Positions 55,065-64,000 of a stretch of 64,000 bases of DNA are shown here, in pieces. Where the stretch lies: positions 60,965,872 to 61,029,871 of the forward strand of contig CM046301.1 in the NCBI GenBank assembly GCA_025267735.1, in the 5' to 3' direction. The first letter of the stretch is position 1, and every line of letters begins with the position of its first letter. The notes under the pieces are model-generated. The model was not told the origin of the DNA. It searched no databases and saw only the letters and a list, made by a program, of their open reading frames with translations. The DNA is from Mactra quadrangularis (taxonomy: Eukaryota > Mollusca > Bivalvia > Venerida > Mactridae). The position numbers were made by a program, and so were the translations under genes.

Positions 55065-55559
55065 TCTGCGATTTGTCTTTTTTGTTATATGATGGATTGT
55101 TTTTGAAGCCAGCTTGCCCAGAAAACATTCCATCGTGTGGTTATGTCATGCATCAAAACATATAAAATTGATGTTTTTTTGTTCATGTTTTTTTAGTATT
55201 TTGATTAGTTATATTAATATATACTGTTCTGTCATTTTTATATTTTTACTGTGTAAAAATAACTGATTCATATTTTCACTATGTACATTGTATATATTTT
55301 CATCTATTTTCTTTGAAATCCATTGTTATATGATAATTATTGTCATTTATGACTTACATGGCAATTTACTATAAAAAATTTCATATTGAAATTCCATTTA
55401 TTTATTGATTAGACATTTTGTAGATGTATACCATTTTATTACTAGTTAATGCGAATCAACTTTACTTTCAAGTTCAGTAAGGATTTTAAATGAGCTATAG
55501 TTTAGGCTTAACTTGCATTGTTAAGTGTAAACCAGGGTATGTAGTATAATAGGCCACAT

Positions 55560-55797
55560 CTGCAGGTTTTTTATGTAGTATCTAAAAGGGGTTGCTAGTT
55601 TTTCAATAGCCACAACCGGGCTGGTTATACCCTTCCATGAAAATGTTACTTTTCTGTTATTGATAAGGTACATGTATATGGAGAAGTTTTCAGCCTTGTG
55701 GAAGGGTAGGTGAATACTGGTTATAAACAAATGTACAGGAAAGCTAGATTAAGTGAACTGGCCTCCATAAAATGACCATAGTGTTGACTAGTTTTCA
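55560..55797 (+). repeat. Diverged SINE family A copy
   Basis: Blocks GGGCTGGTTATACCCTTCCA, GGAGAAGTTTTCAGCCTTGT, GAAGGGTAGGTGAATACTGG and GGAAAGCTAGATTAAGTG follow family A order. The tRNA head is lost. Confidence 0.7.
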
Positions 55798-55846
55798 TAT
55801 TTTGTATTCATGTTTTGATCTCATACCATTTTACTACTTATTTCTA

Positions 55847-56170
55847 GTCCCCTACCGGAATTTACACCAGAGGGGACTATAGGTGTTTTTGTTTTTATAA
55901 TTGTCTTTTGATTGTTTTTCTCCTTCATTTTACATCATGCTTTATATTAGATAATGAGTCAAATTTATTCTTTGTTAAAATATTTTGTAGGACATTCCTA
56001 TTGATTTTGTTTAAGTGATGCACCAAAATCATATTGTTTTATTCTCAGTCAGTATTATACCATTTGTGTAATACCAGGGATTTTATATAACAGGGATTTG
56101 TAAGGATAAGTAAATGTTATAGATTTTCATCAAATTTCACTGTCGTCGACTCGTCGCAATTATTTCGGCC
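55847..56170. repeat. Possible element starting with a CCCCT/AGGGG inverted pair
   Basis: CTAGTCCCCTACCGG and AGAGGGGACTATAG face each other at 55847-55882. The block around 56140-56165 (GTCGTCGACTCGTCGC) also stands out from the AT-rich background. The far end is not defined. Confidence 0.35.
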
Positions 56171-58234
56171 CATACGGAACACAAGTATAACAAGTTTAAA
56201 TAAAGATATTCACTAGAAATGTTGTACCAGTACCATTTAAATTGACATAAATGTTAAGAAAAATGTGTTTCTAGATGATCTTGAGGTAAAGTACACTCAC
56301 AGACTGTTTCACAAAATAATGCATTTTACTGCCGATCTGCCATTTTGAGCCCCATTTTACATCACCTAAAGTCATATTTTCAGTTATAATTGCAACAATT
56401 TTTTGTCAAAAACTTTAAAAACATTCATAATTTGCATGGAAGACATGTACAAAAACATAAATCAAGTTTTAAACTCTGGAATAGTTTGTACAGCCTGCTT
56501 CAGCCAGTTATAGACAGTGAAGACCGTGAAAATTCAAAAAAGCACTTCGTTACAAATCCCTGTTATATAGAATCCCTGGTAATAATTATATTCATATTTT
56601 TATGTGTTCCCATGCTGCTGGCAGTAAATGCATACATACATGTATCTTAGAAATTACATATTTCTGGTTTATCAGAGGAAATTATTTTGCCACTATCCAT
56701 TCAGAGGCAGAAACTGTTAAGGTTCTTGTTTTCATCATTTGTTTGTGATCTGGTCTGATCAACCTTTGTGAATCTCCTAAAAATAAAGATCTACATTCTA
56801 TTTAACTATACAATTTTAATTTTCATTTATTTCTGTGATAATTTCATTTCTTTCTTTATGATTCCATTAATTTTTCTTTCTGTGATATTTTTTATATTTT
56901 CTGTGTACATGTACAATGTTAATATTTATTTTGTTTCTTATGATTTATGTTGGCATAATAAATTGTTGGAAATAAATTGTTATAGATAAACTAAATTGTG
57001 GTTTTTTTCTTTGTTGCAACTCTTCTATACATGCTAAGCAATAAACCTAATTTGAAACTCCAATCTATGTTTTTTCCATCCGTGCACAGACGGTACAAAC
57101 TAATTTTTCTTCACATTATTGTTGAAAAGCATGAAATATGGATTTAATTCTTTAATTCTATGTACTCATGTTTTCAATGTCACGATGAAAGTTAGTTTGT
57201 ACTTCAGAGACAAACCCAAATATTTGAGTTCCTAATCGGGGGTTTAGCACAAAACCATTGTAACTCTCTTCTGTTATTAAATTACGACCATTTTGCTATT
57301 GATGACCATGGATCACGATCAACCATGACACATGAATGACAATAAACCACAGCTTAAAACATGGTTTACAATGGATAAAAACATGGTTCGTATTTCAAAG
57401 TCAGCAATAGTCTGAGAAACATGGTTTACCATGGATAAAAACATGGTCATTTCAAAGTCAACAGTACTCGTAACTCTCTTTTTTAAATTGAGTTATGGCT
57501 GTTCTGCGCTAAGCCAACGACAAGCCAACAATATGACACTACTTTCTGTATTAATTATTTGGGAAATAAATGTTCAAAATTAATACATTAAGTCCAATGC
57601 TGAAGCATATGAACTGTAAGTAGTTAAAATATTCCAAATCAAACCTTCAGTCTGAGTATACCCAGGAGAAAACAATAAATTAGTTTAATCTTTACTGCTT
57701 CATAATTGTATGAGATACAACAACGATTGGAATTATATTACAAATCATACAATCAGATTATACAATATTTTAATGGCTTTTAATACCCATGGGAGTTATA
57801 TTTTACTTTGGTATAGGACACTATCTATGACGGATGACTCGTAATGGTAGATATTTTGTCACATGTCAGAGCTCTTACTGGGAACATATTGATGATAAAA
57901 GATACATTGTCCCATATGTACAATATTATGTGATATTTAACGATAAAATATCTAGAACAGACCATTGGAGGATCAGGTATTATTGTTTGTTATAACTTTT
58001 ACACTGGGATGGTACCAGTTTTCAACAAAAGTTCAGTTATATCAACTTACCAGTTTTCTTGACCTATTTCTATGACCTAGATCAGTACCAATTGTCAAGT
58101 CTCAAGAACCTGGAAATTCCTCCAATGGAGGGAAAATTTAACTGTCTGCAGTCTCTGTCAGAGGATGTACTATTTTTGTTTTTAGCTTCTTTCATACTGA
58201 TGCGTCACAATTTGTTGGACAGTTATATATATTC
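56171..58234. other. Intergenic stretch, no supported gene
   Basis: AT-rich. It contains a two-copy repeat at 57356-57475 (AACATGGTTTACAATGGATA and AACATGGTTTACCATGGATA, about 60 bp apart) and pieces related to 53690 and 55001. Open frames up to 86 codons are hydrophobic by AT bias only. Confidence 0.45.
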
Positions 58235-58460
58235 AGTGGAAGGATGCGCCCTTAGGGATCGAGAGGTACGATCCCAACTAGGGGCACTGCTAATTTCCTT
58301 GAGCAAGAGATTTACCTACATTAGTTCCACACCACCCATGTGTAAAGGGGTACTAACAGGGATCGCCTGCCTGAGGATGATTTCAATGATAAGGAGTTAT
58401 TGTACAAGACTGTAAAGTCGGCTGATCATGTATATGGAAGCAGACTTCCAATTGTTGCGA
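58235..58460 (+). repeat. SINE family C, plus copy
   Basis: TTCAGTGGAAGGATGCGCCC, then GGGATCGAGAGGTACGATCC, CTTGAGCAAGAGATTTACCT and the tail GTCGGCTGATCATGTATATG. The tRNA-like head is damaged. Confidence 0.7.
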
Positions 58461-58590
58461 AAAAATAATTTTCATATTATCTTAAAGGTACTGTACAGCT
58501 CTGGATTATCAATCATGACATTTTTTACATTTTTTCTGTTTAAACTGCTTAATTTGAGAAGAATAAGGTCCCCATAGTAAACGATACTAT

Positions 58591-58828
58591 ACTTTTGTGG
58601 AGTTTTGTTCATGCAATAATTTCTACAGCCATTCTCCCACCTACCACTGATTCTACATCATGTTGGGCAGTTGTCAGTCACAGCCATTGACAGAAGCATG
58701 CACCTAGTAACTGCTCAACAACAACATCCAGAAAGTTAGCCTTTTCAGGCTTAGCGCGTAGGTTGATCGACCACTGTGCTATGACCTAAACAATGTGTTG
58801 CTACATTGTTAAACCCAACCAAAACAAC
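58591..58828 (+). repeat. SINE family B, 5'-truncated
   Basis: Starts in the body (ACTTTTGTGGAGTTTTGTTC), continues with CCATTCTCCCACCTACCACT and GCACCTAGTAACTGC, and ends CAATGTGTTGCTACATTGTT with AAACCCAACC. Confidence 0.75.
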
Positions 58829-60515
58829 TCTTAGTTATAGTCTTATCTCGATAATTCATTTTTAATTTAACTGTAAAAATATATCAATTATACATGCATA
58901 GTAATGTTATACTTACCAAGATCAGACAGAATATGTCAGAAATGGAAATTTTATCTGCAATGAAATGCTTTAAGTTACATTTATATAATTAATTTGATTT
59001 ATAACTGCAATATTGCTGGTTTTAAATTAATTTAGACATTAGTTTAATGACATCATTAGTTGCGAGGTGATTTTTTACGATGATATATGTTGATAAAACG
59101 CACCAGCAAATGCAATTCAAATAAACCCAAAGTAAATTTACTAAGGAGTATAGAATTATTACTATTACATGTATGTCATGCTTCTAGAAGACATGCGGTT
59201 ATAATTTGGTTCAAATAAGTCAAGAAATGTTTAGTATGGTTCAATTGTTTGGCAAGAATATATTTTGTTGCTCAATACATAGGCAAAGAGAAAAATCTTT
59301 AATTGCTTACATTAGAAAGCCTGAAGGCCAACTGAGAGCATGTTTGATCTGAAGTTTTGAAAATGGCTTCTATGATTTTTCATTTCAAGACTTTATAGGT
59401 ACCCCATCCAGGAAATCTTTAATTCACCTCTGGAAAGTACATTCGTGTATGTACATGTACTTTTACAGTACTTGTCCCTTGATCATAAAAGTCTATTTGA
59501 TGAAATAAATTCCTCACAAAATCCGATGATAATTGCATCTTAGGAGTAGAATTACTATTGTTAGAGATATTTTTGGCAATCTATGGGAGAACATGACATA
59601 AGATTAATTTTGAACAATGAGATTTCTTTTTTTTGTGTTAATAACACAAACTCTATATTTCCAGAAACTGATACCTTATATTAAGAGTACAAAAATATCT
59701 TTTTTAGTCTTGTTAATTGATTCTTTGCTATTTAGAGTTGATGTACAATTGTCCACTGGAATCGGTATCAGTAGCCTACAGGAGGTGACTGAATCACTTT
59801 ACTCCTGGCCGCTTTGATGGTAAGAGTATGTGATGCGTTCGTCAGCCTGCATCAGCACTATAACAAACAATAGGATACCAAGCCCCAGAAAGCGTGAGCG
59901 TCCAAGGCAGACATTGGTCAGTAATTCAGGATTTGTAATGGCCGACTTATAAGCATATATTCTCATGGACACTGATCATCTAAGCAGCGCCTCATTGCAA
60001 TCAAATGTCAGATGATCTAGCTGCCTGCTGTAAACCCCAGTTTGTAGGATGCTCACGGCAGATGGAAAACAATGGATTTAATTGATGATAGGTTGAAGGA
60101 CACATGTACGAGTAAGTAACTATAACAACACAAATGTATAAAATTGCTATTTATTAAAAATGATATATATAATTGTATACAATAATGCTAACAAAGTGAC
60201 TATTACATACATACATGTACATATATAAAATTTATGAAAATGCTAAAATATACGTATCTTTAGGAAAACAAATACATATTTGTAAGTTAGGGAATGGCAT
60301 TGATAACCATACATACTGGGTATATAGAGCTTAAAATTGAATTTCAACTGTTTCATAAACAAATCAGTTTCACAAAATTAGTTTTTTCATAAAACAGACA
60401 AAAGACTAAGTATTATCAATACACAACAAAGGGAGAGGCCTTAAATAGAGAATGTACACAATTCTAACATAGGCACGTGCGTTTTCACTCTTTATTTAAT
60501 GTGACGTCATCTATG
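58829..60515. other. Intergenic stretch, nothing recognised
   Basis: AT-rich sequence. The segment 59760-60080 is less AT-rich (GCCTGCATCAGCAC, GCAGCGCCTCATTGC) but no family or exon can be named. Confidence 0.35.
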
Positions 60516-60992
60516 CTTTATTATTCAACAAAATATAGCTCGTGACGGCTGTTGAAATTTGACTCCCCACGTTAAATGCGCAAAGCCGAAAATGGCGCCC
60601 GAGTTTATAAGGGTTGACTTTTACAATTTGGTTTCTATTCTATAATTAAGATTATAATATTTTTTGTTCGGAATAAGAAACAACTATCTGTGAGAATTGT
60701 GTAAATAAATGCTATTTTCGGCCTTTGCACTGGGATGGATTTCAACAGCATGACGTTTCTGACAGTTAAAATAGTTCTATAAATATATCTTTTCTACGGA
60801 TGTATTTTACGATGTTAGAATCGAAATAACTTACAGTTGTCTATATTTTGTTGTCTAATAAAATATAGGCACTCGTTTGATGCGCTTATTAAATCACTCG
60901 TGCTAAAGCACTCGTGATTTAATCATACGCGCATCACAACTCGTGCCTATATTTTATTAGACAACAAAATATAGACAACTGTAAGTTATTTC
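60516..60992. mobile_element. Foldback element with a 170-bp long palindrome
   Basis: 60823-60992 is a near-perfect palindrome: GAAATAACTTACAGTTGTCT at the left and its complement at the right, centre near 60907, with the motif CACTCGTGATTTAAT and complement around the centre. A second, weaker inverted pair (GCTGTTGAAAT at about 60549 and its complement near 60748) lies just left. There is no coding frame. Confidence 0.7.
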
Positions 60993-61116
60993 TTAAACAC
61001 TACTCAAAAGTTCTAAAACTCTATACTAAATAAAAATCAAACAACTTGAACACTCGTCTGGTTGATTTCTGCTGTTTTCATGTACCAACAATGTCAAAAC
61101 AAATTTAATACATATA

Positions 61117-61390
61117 AAACAAGTAAATCTGTGAGCTAATGCTCACTAGTGATACCCCCGCAAAAATCTGAAAATATGCGACAAACAGGAAGTAGATGAG
61201 CTAGGAGCATGAAATCGCTGTACACCACATGGGACTATGGGATGAAGCAATATGCAAAGTATTAGGCTGCTGCATGTTATAGTTGCTGAGAAAACTGCGA
61301 CGGAAATTTTGTAACGGACGGACGGACGGACGCACGCACGGACAAGGGTAAAACAGTATACCCCCCTCTTCTTCGAAGCGGGGGTATAAT
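61117..61390 (-). repeat. TATACCCCCG dispersed element, copy 4
   Basis: Minus copy. It opens on the plus strand with AAACAAGTAAATCTGTGAGC and closes GAAGCGGGGGTATAAT, with a GGACGGACGGAC stretch near 61315. Confidence 0.88.
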
Positions 61391-61787
61391 AATAGACAAA
61401 CGTCTAGTAAAGCTATCTTAGATTAAAAGACCTTCATTACATTACTTCTACTTAAGTACAAACATAATTATGCAATGAAAAACTGGACTATTAAATGGAA
61501 TAAAAAAACAATTTTTGGTTCAGATTAAAATTACATTCACAATAAAGAACAAAATACATGCATCATATTGTATCAAAACAATGCTATTTTAAACCTTACA
61601 GGTTATTTCTAATTCATAAAATATATCGACTATAAAAGCCTTGCATTCATCATGTTATGTAATATTCTTTCTAAATCTTGTATAAAACAATAATCTACTA
61701 TATAAAATACACTCAAAAAAGAGTAAATAATGAATGATGAAACATCCCCATTAATAATAAATCATAATAAAACTCCAAACTTACTGT

Positions 61788-61885
61788 AAATTTAAAAAAA
61801 AATCCTAACTTATAATAAAAATCAAAACTAACTTTAATTGTAATAAAAAATCAAAACTAACTTTAATTGTAATAAAAATCCAAGT
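61788..61885 (+). repeat. Short tandem repeat, about 31-bp unit
   Basis: AAAATCAAAACTAACTTTAA followed by TTGTAATAAAA occurs twice, with a partial flanking copy on each side. Confidence 0.65.
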
Positions 61886-61951
61886 TATTTTTATTCATAC
61901 AAAAACAAACACAAAATATCATGTAAAACAAAACCATTTAAACATGTATAA

Positions 61952-62212
61952 AACAAGTAAATCTGTGAGCTAATGCTCACTAGTGATACCCCCGCAAAAA
62001 TCTAAAAATATGCGACAAACAGGAAGTAGATGAGCAAGGAGCATGAAATCGCTTTACACCACATGGGACTATGGGATGAAGCAATATGCAAAGTATTAGG
62101 CTGCTGCATGTTATAGTTGCTGAGAAAACTGCGACGGAAATTTTGTAACGGACGCACGCACAGACAAGGGTAAAACAGTATACCCCCCTCTTCTTTGAAG
62201 TGGGGGTATAAT
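61952..62212 (-). repeat. TATACCCCCG dispersed element, copy 5, with 24-bp flanking repeats
   Basis: Minus copy about 830 bp from copy 4. The bases on each side (61930-61953 and 62213-62236) are the same 24-base sequence with one difference, starting AAAACCATTTAA. That is either a long target duplication or a pre-existing duplication. Confidence 0.85.
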
Positions 62213-62239
62213 AAAACCATTTAAGCATGTATAAAATAT

Positions 62240-63470
62240 GACACAAAACATTATCATCATAAAATAGCTACCAATAATTAACTAAGATACAACAACTATA
62301 CAATACCACGGAATACAAGGTTATAAAACTTACCTGAAGTAATATAACATAGATTCCTTTGGTCATACTAAAGAAACATCTTTATAGAAGCCTAAGGCCA
62401 CAACAAGTTGATGATATGTACTATGGATTTTTCTAGAAAAAAAAATGGGGCAAGCAAAGAAAAAAAATTTAAAAAATCTTTATTCACTTGCTTTATATAG
62501 CGGTTTGACCAAATTTTTATGAGCGAGCGAGGAAATAAATTTTTTTTTTGTAAAAACGGTCAAAATTCAGGTGCGAGTGAATCCATAGAACATGTGATCA
62601 ATTTGTTGTGGCCTAATTAACCATAATGTAACACTAAGTGATTTTGATAAGATTGTACCATCTACGATTTTATGTACAAATTTTGACCCCAGAAGTTATT
62701 TGCAAAATCATACATTCTTCAAGTAATTAAACCATTATTAAATTCTATTTTATATCATTTTATGGCAATATATTTATAACAAAAGAAGTGAAATGCATAA
62801 AAGATAAATATAATTATCAAAAATGTAAAAGGGCTGTCGGACATGAGGTTTTGATTGAGAATATAAAAATGGAATTTTACAACAAACAAAAGCCATACAA
62901 GGAAAATATTTAAAGTTTAACGATCATTAATACTTAACCAGATAAGATATGTACTTCAATTGCACGAACTGTATTGTTGATTGTAAAAGTGAAGTACTTT
63001 CATTGCGGTAGTATTTGTCATTTATCCATATGTGTAGCCTTAAATGTAATCGTCTGTGGCAAATTGAAAATGAGAATTTTCTACAGTTCAGAAATCTCAT
63101 GTAAAACAATTTGTTTTTAAAGATGTTCCAATAATATGACCTCTGAGATTGGTTTAACAAAACTTCTCAAATCGAGATTGGATTCAGGTGCAACTTTTAA
63201 TAAAAAAAAACACAACTTGCCAACAGGCTAAACACAGATACACATATTATGCTCTTGTGCCTGACTTAAGAAATTATTTACTACAACGATGAATGAACAC
63301 CAAACTAGAAAAGTTTGTTCTGTGCATGTGCATTTAAATTCTATTACGATAGTTATGGCCCTTGAATTTCAAGGTAAATTTTCATTATGGCATCTACCTA
63401 GGCAGTGAAGAAATGCTCAAAAAGTACATAAGGGCCATGTGGATCCACATGTTCCTATTTAAAGTCTATC
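62240..63470. other. Intergenic stretch, nothing recognised
   Basis: AT-rich sequence with A- and T-runs (62440-62560) and no supported exon or named repeat. Confidence 0.4.
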
Positions 63471-63475
63471 GCCAC

Positions 63476-63768
63476 TCGGGTCAATAGCGCAGGTGGTAGT
63501 GCGCCGGGATTTGAAATTTCGTGTTCCAAAGGGGGTACGGGTTCGAATCCTACCCGTGGTGGTTATGCCCTTCCATAAAAACTTGACAATAATGTCAATT
63601 TGCCTCCTTTGATTAGATAATATGGAGAAGTTTCCAGGCTTGTGGAAGGGTAGGTGAGTACTGGTTATAGACAAGGCTCCAGGAAAGCTAGATTAGGTAA
63701 GCTGGACGCTGTAAAAAGACCTAATTGTGTTGGCAAGTCGTTAAACCCATTAAAATAACAAAAAAAGA
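63476..63768 (+). repeat. SINE family A, nearly full length
   Basis: Head TCGGGTCAATAGCGCAGGTG, B box GGGTTCGAATCCTACCC, body GTTATGCCCTTCCATAAAAA, tail CTAATTGTGTTGGCAAGTCG then TTAAACCCATT and an A-rich end. Confidence 0.88.
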
Positions 63769-64000
63769 AGTTTTGTGAAACCGTATCCCTGGTATCTCCT
63801 GAACGTAATCTACAAATGGACAGTAGAATAGATGTGATTGGTAGATTCACATCATAAACTCTACTAGATTTAAATATTTCATAACTCTAGGATAAGAGCA
63901 CACAAGATGAGTTATGATTCGAGATCAGCATGAAAACTTTCTTACACAATGACATACAATATCTAATTATAAAAAACACATATACTAAAGGAATATAATC

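Noticed and set aside
56390..56989. Short membrane proteins downstream of NEK9
   Set aside because: Hydrophobicity follows from T-rich sequence; there is no supporting splice or start context.

Overview
This window is a piece of an AT-rich animal nuclear genome: spliced genes with GT/AG introns, tRNA-derived SINEs, a decayed DIRS-type retrotransposon, hAT-like and foldback DNA elements. The repeat families and the type of receptor gene point to a mollusc, most likely a bivalve. That assignment is inference from gene and repeat style, not from a species marker.

Layout. 1-1050: AT-rich, probably intron. 1051-5130: last exon of a seven-transmembrane receptor of the adhesion/Methuselah-like class, preceded by 35 copies of a 69-bp unit. 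5131-16280: intergenic, holding SINEs, a DIRS relic on the minus strand (about 7.7-10.85 kb), an AT-rich simple-sequence block and a small unassigned minus-strand frame. 16282-54127: one complete 23-exon gene on the plus strand, the NEK9 mitotic kinase. I reconstructed every exon from splice sites; all phases join and give 933 codons plus a stop. Its introns carry most of the mobile DNA: LINE remnants, at least three SINE families, a hAT-like insertion with an 8-bp target duplication, foldback elements, and three copies of a roughly 265-bp dispersed repeat beginning TATACCCCCG. 54128-64000: no gene that I can support, only repeats and AT-rich sequence.

The most unusual thing here is a pattern shared by the two genes. 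Three tandem duplications straddle exon-intron borders. In the receptor gene the repeated 69-bp unit contains the 3' splice site plus the first exon bases (35 copies). In NEK9 a 60-bp unit contains the end of exon 19 plus its 5' splice site (27 copies), and a 144-bp unit contains the end of exon 11 plus its 5' splice site (2 copies). All three units are multiples of three. Each array therefore offers the splicing machinery many equivalent sites, and choosing a different one keeps the reading frame, at least until a stop occurs. I regard this splice-junction tandem amplification as the best candidate for something undescribed.

Functionally the two genes are unrelated: a surface receptor and a cytoplasmic or centrosomal kinase with an RCC1 propeller. 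No operon-like link is implied.
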